Positions 45,396 to 52,805 of a stretch of 64,000 nucleotides of DNA are shown here, one piece after another (position 1 is the first letter of the stretch; each line of letters starts with the position of its first letter). Position numbers and translations under genes: made by a program. The stretch is from assembly GCA_009838625.1 (NCBI GenBank), contig VXRG01000109.1:34077-98076 (forward strand). The letters are read 5' to 3'. A model generated the notes under the pieces. That model was not told the origin of the DNA and searched no databases. It saw nothing but the letters and a program-made list of their open reading frames with translations. The DNA comes from Caldilineaceae bacterium SB0664_bin_27. GTDB taxonomy: Bacteria > Chloroflexota > Anaerolineae > Caldilineales > Caldilineaceae.

Positions 45396-46922
45396 TCAGC
45401 CGCCGTATCCCGCGACATTCGTAATCACGGGGGACCAGGCGAAGTCTTCGTCCAAGGGGAAGAGCGGACGGGTTACGTATCTGTAGGGCAGACGCGTGAA
45501 GTCCAGATCAGAGTAACCTTGGGTGAGGGCCAGGATTTCCCGCGGCGCGGCATCTCGCAGCTCCGGCATCAGATAGCCGAGCTTCACAACAACGATCTTA
45601 TGGTCCAGGGGTTCGACGCCGGCCCTACGGAAGTCGTTTAGAGATGAGAAGTAGGTGCGCCTGTCGGTGACCAGGACACGAACGCCGCCCACTCGTACCG
45701 TTGCGGTTGAGGGTTCCTGAGAAGCCTGATCGGATTGGCAGAGATGCTCCACGGTGCCCGTGACTTCCAGGGGAGTGCCGTACTCGGTGTCCAGTTTTCC
45801 GCCGAGGCTGAGTGAAACGGTGGCGCCGACACCCGCTTCGAAACAGGCGCGGGCGGCCTCGCTATCGGGAATCCCGGCCAGTATGGCGTCGGGGACATCC
45901 TTGGCGAGGAGACGCGACAGGAAGTGGGGCACATCGCCGGGTGTGCCCGCGGTGGGGTTGTCGCCGGAGTCGGCAATGAAGACGCAGCTTTCCTCTGCAC
46001 CCAGTGCGAGGTCGATGGCTTCGTCGGCGGAGGCGGCGACCTCCTGGTCGAAGGTGAAGTTATGGCGCTGGTCCCACATGGCCTGCGCCAGGCGTTTGGC
46101 TTGCCGCCGTGCGTGGGGCAGGTGCGGCTCATCCTCGGCGATAACCACAACGCTACTAGTCGAATAGGGAGCGTCGGCCCAGCCGAAGCCGACCAGGATC
46201 TCGGCGGTCAGGATGCCCGGTTGCTGTCCGATTTCGATGGCCAGCTCCAACAGCGATTTCATGGGATCAACGTCGGTCGTGGCCCTCTCGCCGGGCAGGA
46301 TCATCGGCACGCGGACAAAGACCGGGCGCGGGCGATGACCGCGACGAATACAGTGCGCGAGCAACGTCATCGCCCTTTCCAGCGTTTGCGGCGCGTCGCG
46401 ATGGGGGGCCGTGCGGTAGACGGTCCAGATATCGGTCTTGTTGGCGAACTCTTCGGTGAGGTTGCCGTGCAGGTCGAACCTGGCTGAGATGAGGACGTCG
46501 TTACCGACTTCGGCCCTGATCGACCGAATCAGGTCGGTCTCGCCGCTCCAGATGTGTTCGACAAGGAGGGCACCGTGGAGGATCAGGCAGATGCCGTCCA
46601 GTTGACCTGCCTGTTGGATGCCTTCGATGATCTCGTCCCTCAGTTGGAGGTAGGTGTCCTGCTCTACCGTTCCTGACGGGGACAGGCCATTTGCGTGCAA
46701 AATGGGGACCGGTTCTGCTTCCAAGTCGTCCATCATTTCGGCAAGCGAGTGATATTTGGGTTGGACCATTGCCCCAGTCGCCGTCCCCGCTGGGTAGGGC
46801 GAGAACAGGGTTTCCCCATGCAAGAGCTCCTGGCCGCGCCAGACCTGAAAGTGTTCCAATGTGGTCGGAATAGGGGAAGTGTTCAGGGCTTCATGGCTGA
46901 TACCTGCGATCGCTATGCGCAC
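45396..46922 (-). CDS. M81-family metallopeptidase (MlrC-like)
   Basis: A 508-residue protein of the M81/MlrC (DUF1485) family, named for a protease of microcystin breakdown but widespread with unknown physiological substrates. Features: MRIAIAGISHEALNTSPIPT start, ILHGALLVEHIWSGETDLIRSIR, ISARFDLHGNLTEEFANKTDIW with the family's Asp-x-His, YRTAPHRDAPQTLERAM, and VFIADSGDNPTAGTPGDVPHFL. GTG start with GGGAGAG upstream. It is 100 bases from the DegT-type gene on the same strand. Substrate not assignable from sequence. Confidence 0.9.
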   Translation of the reverse strand: MRIAIAGISHEALNTSPIPTTLEHFQVWRGQELLHGETLFSPYPAGTATGAMVQPKYHSLAEMMDDLEAEPVPILHANGLSPSGTVEQDTYLQLRDEIIEGIQQAGQLDGICLILHGALLVEHIWSGETDLIRSIRAEVGNDVLISARFDLHGNLTEEFANKTDIWTVYRTAPHRDAPQTLERAMTLLAHCIRRGHRPRPVFVRVPMILPGERATTDVDPMKSLLELAIEIGQQPGILTAEILVGFGWADAPYSTSSVVVIAEDEPHLPHARRQAKRLAQAMWDQRHNFTFDQEVAASADEAIDLALGAEESCVFIADSGDNPTAGTPGDVPHFLSRLLAKDVPDAILAGIPDSEAARACFEAGVGATVSLSLGGKLDTEYGTPLEVTGTVEHLCQSDQASQEPSTATVRVGGVRVLVTDRRTYFSSLNDFRRAGVEPLDHKIVVVKLGYLMPELRDAAPREILALTQGYSDLDFTRLPYRYVTRPLFPLDEDFAWSPVITNVAGYGG

Positions 46923-47145
46923 TTCGTTTCTCTCCCTGTGAATTAGAGACTTGGATCCGGTGACAGTCCGGGACAGGCGCTCCAGATCGTAGACTGGTTG
47001 GGCATGGTCTGAGCAGAGAAGGCCTTCGCAAACTTGCCCGCAATTCAGTCGACCAACTGCGACAGTTTCACTTTGGTTTACAGAGCGTGGCTAAGGAAGT
47101 GTGAGTAGCATCTGTAGTTCTGAATCGGACAACAGGAATAAAGGC

Positions 47146-48000
47146 CTATTTGACTGCGCCGCTCGTCATGCCTTGTACAACCCAGCGCTGGAAGAGGACA
47201 AAGATGATCATGAGCGGGATGCTGGTGATCGTCGAGAGTGCCATGATGGAATTCCAGTCTCTGACGAACTGGCCAAAGAAGGCGGCCAGGCCGATGGTGA
47301 GGGGCTGGGATCCGGGCGAGTCTGTGAGTGTGACGGCAAGCAGGAATTCGTTCCAGGCAAATACGAAAACGAAGGTGCCTGTGCCCACGATTCCCGGTAC
47401 GGCCAGGGGCACCAGAATCTTCTGCATGGCCTGGAGACGCGTGCAGCCGTCAATCATTGCCGCTTCTTCAAGATCAACCGGGATGGCGTCCATGTACCCT
47501 TTCAAGAGCCAGATACAGATGGGCAGAATAAAGGCAGAGTTAACGACGATGAGTCCGAATAGGGTGTCGTAGAGCCCGACAAGGTGGGCCAGCCGGAAGT
47601 AGGGAACGATCAGAGTTACGGTGGGCAGCATGAGCAGGGCCATGATGCCCAGCAGCATGTACCGCCCGCCCACCACTTTGAAGCGCGAAAAGCCATAGGC
47701 CGCGAGCAGGCCAAGAATAAGAACGATTGCGAGCGTGGATAGAGAGATAATGGTGCTGTTTACGAAATACCCGCGATACAGTTCATTTTCGATCAGAGAG
47801 GCCATGTATTCGAAGGTGAGCTGGCTGGGGTCGAGCCGGGGAGGATATGTTAGTACCTCCTTTATTGGCCGCATAGCGGCATTGATCATCCAGACCACCG
47901 GCGTAAGAATTATGACTGCCGAGAGGATCGTGAGTGATACGACAAAGACTTGATGTATCAGATAGCCGTACCTGAATCTCAGATCAGAAGCTTGTTTCAC
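47146..48000 (-). CDS. ABC sugar importer permease (MalG/UgpE type)
   Basis: A 284-residue permease with GTG start (GGGAGCGA upstream) that overlaps the end of the preceding MalF-type gene by 17 bases. Six helices beginning VFVVSLTILSAVIILTPVVW; EAA loop IPVDLEEAAMIDGCTRLQAM; C-terminal LFQRWVVQGMTSGAVK. It is the last gene of the third importer operon, followed by ~220 bases without recognised features before the M81 gene. Confidence 0.93.
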   Translation of the reverse strand: MKQASDLRFRYGYLIHQVFVVSLTILSAVIILTPVVWMINAAMRPIKEVLTYPPRLDPSQLTFEYMASLIENELYRGYFVNSTIISLSTLAIVLILGLLAAYGFSRFKVVGGRYMLLGIMALLMLPTVTLIVPYFRLAHLVGLYDTLFGLIVVNSAFILPICIWLLKGYMDAIPVDLEEAAMIDGCTRLQAMQKILVPLAVPGIVGTGTFVFVFAWNEFLLAVTLTDSPGSQPLTIGLAAFFGQFVRDWNSIMALSTITSIPLMIIFVLFQRWVVQGMTSGAVK

Positions 48001-48970
48001 CTGATTCGCTCCCCCGTGACACCAGCCTCAAATAGACGATGATAAGGATAGCCACCATGATCAGCATCAGCGTGCTGACCGCGGCGCCGTAACCAAGGTT
48101 GCCGTCAAGTAAGGCGGTCTTATAGATATAGTAGGCCACGGTCTCGGTGCTGCGGAGGGGACCGCCACGGGTCAGCATCCTAATGAGATCGACGTGGCCT
48201 ACGGTCGTAATTATGTCGATGGTCGAAATAGCGATCAGGATGGGACGCAGTTGGGGCAAAGTGACATGCCAGAAGCGTCTGCTCGCGTTGGCCCCGTCTA
48301 CCTTGGCAGCCTCGTAGAGTTCGGGCGGGATCGCCTGTAGTCCGCCTAGAATGATGATCATATAGAAGGGATAGGCTTTCCAGGTATTGACGGCCACAAC
48401 CGAGGCCATTGCCAAACCCGGCTTTGCAAGAAACTCGATCGGCATTTCCTGACCCAATAGACCAACCCAGAGATAGTTGAGGAGGCCAAAAGGATGGTAC
48501 AGGAGAGTCCACATGAGTCCCGCAGATGCCGTGGAGAATACCCACGGCAGGATCAGCAGGCCGCGCATAATGTTTCTCAATGTCGTGCTGAACCAGGTCT
48601 CGTTCAACAGTATGGCCAGCACCATGCCGATGAAGATATGCAGAATCACCGAGGCAACCGTAAAGACAAATGCATTGGTCAGACTACTCCAGAACCACGG
48701 GTCTTGCACCAATTCGGCATAGTGTTGAATGCCGACGAACAGGGGTATGCCGGCCTCCACATCGATCAAGCTCATCTGAAATGTGCGCAGAAGGGGAAAG
48801 ATGCTGACAAGGATAAAAAAGAGGATTGCGGGGCCCACGAACAAGAAGCCATACATCTCGCGGGGCAAGACCCTTCGCGTCGAGGGAAGCACTTGTTGGG
48901 CCGATCGGGCTTCGGTGACCTTTACAGTCATCTCAGGGGAAGGCGGTTGATGCGCGCCCTTTTCACCCAT
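47984..48970 (-). CDS. ABC sugar importer permease (MalF/UgpA type)
   Basis: A 328-residue permease. The ATG at 48970 is preferred over an upstream start that would add 41 non-typical residues; GAGAG lies upstream. A polar N-terminal tail (~40 residues, GEKGAHQPPSPEM) precedes the six helices, first being FLFVGPAILFFILVSIFPLL. EAA loop: IPPELYEAAKVDGANASRRF. It belongs to the operon headed by the binding-protein gene at 50455. Confidence 0.92.
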   Translation of the reverse strand: MGEKGAHQPPSPEMTVKVTEARSAQQVLPSTRRVLPREMYGFLFVGPAILFFILVSIFPLLRTFQMSLIDVEAGIPLFVGIQHYAELVQDPWFWSSLTNAFVFTVASVILHIFIGMVLAILLNETWFSTTLRNIMRGLLILPWVFSTASAGLMWTLLYHPFGLLNYLWVGLLGQEMPIEFLAKPGLAMASVVAVNTWKAYPFYMIIILGGLQAIPPELYEAAKVDGANASRRFWHVTLPQLRPILIAISTIDIITTVGHVDLIRMLTRGGPLRSTETVAYYIYKTALLDGNLGYGAAVSTLMLIMVAILIIVYLRLVSRGSESGETSF

Positions 48971-49023
48971 GCTTGAACTCTCAAGAATTGTGCTGAAATC
49001 AGGGGTTGGTGCGTTGTGTACGA

Positions 49024-49056
49024 GGGCCCTACGGGCTTTATGTGCCCGTAAGGCCC
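49024..49056 (-). repeat. stem-loop between binding-protein and permease genes
   Basis: On the - strand GGGCCTTACGGGC (49056-49044), loop ACATAAA, GCCCGTAGGGCCC (49036-49024): 13 pairs including one T-G. It sits between the binding-protein stop and the permease start, at the same place as the hairpin of the operon at 36.9 kb although the sequence differs. No T-run. Confidence 0.75.
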
Positions 49057-49141
49057 AATCGTTCCCAAAAAAAGCAGGAATCGCGGCTGCCAAATTGTAG
49101 CGTGTGAGAATCCCTACAAGGGCCTCACATCACCGATACAG

Positions 49142-50455
49142 TTACTTGGCGGCGTCCAGTTCGGCCTGCCAGATGGCGGCGGCCTCATCCAATGCGGTCT
49201 GGGAATCCTTTTCGCCGGCAAGTACCTGCTGGAAAGCCTGTTGGAAAGCATCGATGAGCTTCGAGGCTTCAGGAAGGGGGGCAAACAGGATGTTGTTCTC
49301 GGGATCCTGATTTGCGAATGCGGGTACTTGGCTCAGCATGGGGTCATCTGAGTCGGCCAGCGAATCGACGGCCGCATTCGTCGCCCAAAGCAGGCTGACC
49401 GTTTCCGTCATCTTGAGGGAAACTTCATCGGAATAGATATACTTGAAGAATTCCCATGCCTCTTCTTTGTGGGGCGAGTTGGCTGCGATCCCCATGCCGC
49501 TGCAAGCCCAGGAGTAGCCGCCCGTTTTGTGGGTCCACGCGGGGGCGTAGGCCATGCGGATATCGGGATCGATCTGCTTCGCCTTCGTCCAGATAAACGG
49601 GCCGTCAATGATGGCGGAAGTCTGGCCGCTGGCCACGAATTCCAGCATCAGAGCTTGATCCTCGCCGAAGGAACCGGGTACGACCAGGCCCATATCGTAG
49701 AACTCTTTCCACCAGTCCATAGCCGCCACGCCTTCAGCGGAGTTGAAGGCAACGTTGCCGTTCTCGTCGAGCATCTGGCCGCCTTCCTGGGCGAGGCGGA
49801 AGTTGAAGTAGCGCAGCAGGAGGAAGCCGCCGTCCTGCAAGGGCATACTCATACCGTATGAGTTGGTATCCTCGTCGCGCAGTGCCTGCAGCACTTCCAA
49901 AAACTCGTCCCAGTTGGTCGGCGGCTCAAGACCCTTCTCCTCGAAGACATCTACGTTGTAGGCGAACTGGTAGGGAATGAGATAGAGGCAGAGTCCCCTG
50001 GTCTCGCCCAGCAGGTTCATGGGCGTTGTCGGGGTCAGTTTAGCGGCGAACTCAGGGTCATTTTCAAGCCAAGGGCCGAGATCTTCAATGAAGCCCTGTT
50101 TGGTCAGGCCGGCAATCCATGTCGACTCCGTACCGAACAGGTCATAGGTTTCGCTGCCGCCGGCGGCCGCGGCCTGGAGCTTACCGGCCATTTCAGGCCA
50201 AGGCACGTCGACCACAGTAACCTTGATGTTGGGATGTTGGGCTTCAAAGTCGGCGATCAGCTGTGCGTGGTTGTCCGGCCCCCATTCATTGACCCACCAC
50301 TGCAGCCAGGTAATCTCGACTACTTCCTCTTCCATGGCCTCGCCGCCGTCGGCAGCTGCTCCTCCGGCCGGAGCCGCCGGCGCTGCGCATGCTGAAAGAA
50401 TGACGGCCAGTATGAGTACTGCGGCCAGCACGAAGGTGCGAGTAATTCTTTGCAT
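49142..50455 (-). CDS. sugar-type ABC solute-binding lipoprotein
   Basis: A 437-residue binding protein with AGGAGG six bases before its ATG. Signal peptide RTFVLAAVLILAVILSAC ends in a lipobox Cys and, unlike the other two operon-linked binding proteins, has no twin arginine, so it probably uses the Sec route. An Ala/Gly/Glu linker precedes VEITWLQWWVNEWGPDNHAQ; later blocks are GFIEDLGPWLENDP, SAIIDGPFIWTKAKQ and EEAWEFFKYIYSDE. First gene of the operon with permeases at 48970 and 48000. Confidence 0.9.
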   Translation of the reverse strand: MQRITRTFVLAAVLILAVILSACAAPAAPAGGAAADGGEAMEEEVVEITWLQWWVNEWGPDNHAQLIADFEAQHPNIKVTVVDVPWPEMAGKLQAAAAGGSETYDLFGTESTWIAGLTKQGFIEDLGPWLENDPEFAAKLTPTTPMNLLGETRGLCLYLIPYQFAYNVDVFEEKGLEPPTNWDEFLEVLQALRDEDTNSYGMSMPLQDGGFLLLRYFNFRLAQEGGQMLDENGNVAFNSAEGVAAMDWWKEFYDMGLVVPGSFGEDQALMLEFVASGQTSAIIDGPFIWTKAKQIDPDIRMAYAPAWTHKTGGYSWACSGMGIAANSPHKEEAWEFFKYIYSDEVSLKMTETVSLLWATNAAVDSLADSDDPMLSQVPAFANQDPENNILFAPLPEASKLIDAFQQAFQQVLAGEKDSQTALDEAAAIWQAELDAAK

Positions 50456-51095
50456 GAGTTTCCTCCTGAGGAATCCAGAAAACGATAGAGCAATCCGCCC
50501 AGCAGTCAGCCATTACGCGCCATACTGAACCAGGGGAACTGTACGGCTCGGTGGCACGCGAAGGCTTTCGGGGCGGTTGAAACCAGATTCGAGAGCCGCG
50601 AGCGTAAGAGACGTTGCTCTGGTCGCGCCCGTCTGATGCTGCTGGTAAGAATGCGGTACTTGCAGAAGAGGCTGCCGTCGCGTTCACCCTGCATTAGAGC
50701 ATCGGGTTGCTAACGGGACGCGTAGGCAAGAGCAGTTCACTGCGCCTGGTTGGATTCGTTGCGGCCGGCCTTTGTATACTACATTTAGTTTGTGCTGTCA
50801 AGCAGGTTTGGAATGCCCAATCCCAGGCATCAGGGCGGGTTGGCGCATCAGTGTCAGGGTATAAAGTGGGGGTGGCACGGAGCTCGCCGACACGCATTCT
50901 GGAGTTCAGACCAGGCGGATCACGCTGGATAGGCCGCACACGAGAGTTGCAGGTCCAGGATAATCGGCTGTATTGATCCCAATGCTATAGAATCATTCAG
51001 GATACAGTGGGCATCGAAGTCCTGCGATGCCCGTAGCCCCTTTGGGGTGACCGTCCTGAGACCTGGTCAGCGCGGATCTGTCGAACCGAGATCAT
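50456..51095 (-). promoter_or_regulatory. intergenic region with strong promoter for the third ABC operon
   Basis: About 640 bases without a supported gene. On the - strand TTGACA (50801-50796), 17-base spacer, TATACA (50778-50773): a near-consensus sigma-70 promoter directed to the binding-protein gene. The predicted start near 50766 leaves an untranslated leader of ~310 bases, unusually long; no known riboswitch was recognised in it. Confidence 0.7.
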
Positions 51096-51653
51096 ATGGA
51101 TTATCAAGCCAACTCACGCCTTTTGTTCCTGCCTGTGACGGCCGAGCGGCTTCCAGACCTGGAAGAGTTCTCGCAGTGTCACGGTAAGTTTCGATACTGC
51201 TCCTGTATGCGGTGGCGGTTGACCAGCTCGGCGTTTCGCCGCTCAACCAAAGAAGAGCGTGTTGCTGCCCTGGAAGAACTGGTGAGGTCGGGCACGCCCG
51301 TCGGGATCCTCGCCTACAGCGGAACGACACCGGTTGGTTGGTGTTCGGTCGCGCCGAGGGCGACTTACGCGGCGTTAGAGCGCTCCCGCGTGCTGCCCCG
51401 AATTGACGACACACCGGTCTGGTCGGTGGTATGTCTGCTCGTTGACCGCCACTTCCGCCGGCAAGGGTTGACGTGCGGGTTGTTGCAGGCCGCGGTCGAC
51501 TATGCCTGCGGTCAAGGCGCGCCTGCTGTCGAGGGGTACCCGGTGGCTCCGGACGCGCCGTCGTACACGTACATGGGGACGCCGGAGACGTATCGTCGCG
51601 CCGGTTTCGTGGACGTGACGCCGGCGGGTCAGAAGAGAATGGTGATGCGTTAA
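51096..51653 (+). CDS. GNAT-family N-acetyltransferase
   Basis: A 185-residue acetyltransferase-fold protein. The acetyl-CoA-binding motif A is VVCLLVDRHFRRQGLTCGLLQAAVDYACGQGA (Arg-x2-Gly core: FRRQGL), preceded by PVGWCSVAPRATYAALERS and followed by EGYPVAP and a C-terminal TYRRAGFVDV. N-terminal CHGKFRYCSCMRW, with three Cys, is unusual, and a similar start occurs in GNATs annotated as antibiotic or metal related; no function is assigned. It appears to be a single-gene unit on the + strand. Confidence 0.85.
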   Translation: MDYQANSRLLFLPVTAERLPDLEEFSQCHGKFRYCSCMRWRLTSSAFRRSTKEERVAALEELVRSGTPVGILAYSGTTPVGWCSVAPRATYAALERSRVLPRIDDTPVWSVVCLLVDRHFRRQGLTCGLLQAAVDYACGQGAPAVEGYPVAPDAPSYTYMGTPETYRRAGFVDVTPAGQKRMVMR

Positions 51654-51764
51654 GCCCTATGCACTGAGAATAGGTAGACATTTTGACTTTGTTGAACCAA
51701 CACACTATCCTTTTTGACAGTTTTCCTCCCTGACTCAACGAATTGAGGAGCCGGAGCAGTTTCC

Positions 51765-52751
51765 ATGAACATTTCTGAATTGACGCATGTCTGGAGCGAA
51801 GCGCCCCAGCTTTCGGATGCATTGTCCAAGTTCCCCGAGACGGTTACGCGCTTGACTGCGGACCCGGATGACCCCGTTGGCAGCGCGGAGCCGGCCCAGG
51901 CGATTCTGGCGGCCTCGGCCATCCGCTACAACGATGATGTATTCGACCGGTTGCCCAATCTGCGAATCTTAGTGCGCACCGGAATCGGGATTGACAATGT
52001 GGACCTGGACGCGGCGACGCGGCATCGCGTCGTCTTCTGCAATACGCCGGACGGGCCCACGGAATCGACCGCCGAACACACTGTGGCCCTGATGCTGGCT
52101 GTGGCCAAGCAGGTCAAGCCGGGGCAGGAACAACTGGCCGCCGGCGACTTTGCCCCGCGGGCTGTGCCGATGGGCACGGAATTGGTGGGCAAGACGCTCG
52201 GGCTGGTCGGGCTGGGCCGGATCGGCGGGCGCGTGGCCCACATCTGCGGGCGGGGACTCGACATGCGTGTGCTGGCGTTCGACCCCTATATCACAGCGGA
52301 GCGGGCCGCGGAGATTGGCGTAGAGCTCGCCGACCTGGACACGGTTATCGGCAGCGCCGACGTTCTCAGTCTGCACGCACCTTCCACGCCGGAAACACGC
52401 CACTTGATGAATGCAGACCGCTTCAAGCAAATGAAGGATGAGGCCATCCTGCTCAATCTGGCGCGCGGCCCGCTGGTTGACCAGGACGCACTCCTGGATG
52501 CTCTGGACAACGGGCAGATTCGCGGGGCGGGATTGGACGTGTTCGACCCGGAGCCGCTCCCGGTCTCGTCGCGGCTGCGCACGCATCCCAAGATCGTGGC
52601 GACCCCGCACTCGGCGTCAACGACGATTGAAGGACGCAGACGCATTGAGCATATGGCCGTGGATGCGATACTCGACTTCTTCAATGACCGGCAGCCGAAG
52701 GATATCCGCAACCCGGCGGTGCTAGAGTATGTACAGTTCGGGGGCGGTTGA
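51765..52751 (+). CDS. D-isomer-specific 2-hydroxyacid dehydrogenase (CtBP/SerA-like)
   Basis: A 328-residue NAD-dependent dehydrogenase. LRILVRTGIGIDNVDLDAATR is the substrate-binding block, GKTLGLVGLGRIGGRVA the Rossmann motif, and the catalytic Arg, Glu and His occur in LNLARGPLVDQ, DVFDPEPLP and TPHSAST. The N-terminal ~50 residues are more divergent. Substrates could be phosphoglycerate, glyoxylate or another 2-keto acid; CtBP-like members in ABC-rich Chloroflexota genomes are typically linked to sugar-acid catabolism, which is inference. GGAGC precedes the ATG. Confidence 0.9.
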   Translation: MNISELTHVWSEAPQLSDALSKFPETVTRLTADPDDPVGSAEPAQAILAASAIRYNDDVFDRLPNLRILVRTGIGIDNVDLDAATRHRVVFCNTPDGPTESTAEHTVALMLAVAKQVKPGQEQLAAGDFAPRAVPMGTELVGKTLGLVGLGRIGGRVAHICGRGLDMRVLAFDPYITAERAAEIGVELADLDTVIGSADVLSLHAPSTPETRHLMNADRFKQMKDEAILLNLARGPLVDQDALLDALDNGQIRGAGLDVFDPEPLPVSSRLRTHPKIVATPHSASTTIEGRRRIEHMAVDAILDFFNDRQPKDIRNPAVLEYVQFGGG

Positions 52752-52805
52752 GTGGCAGACGGCTATTCCCATTCAGGGAAAGCCGGAGTCAAGAGCGGGC
52801 GCTGC

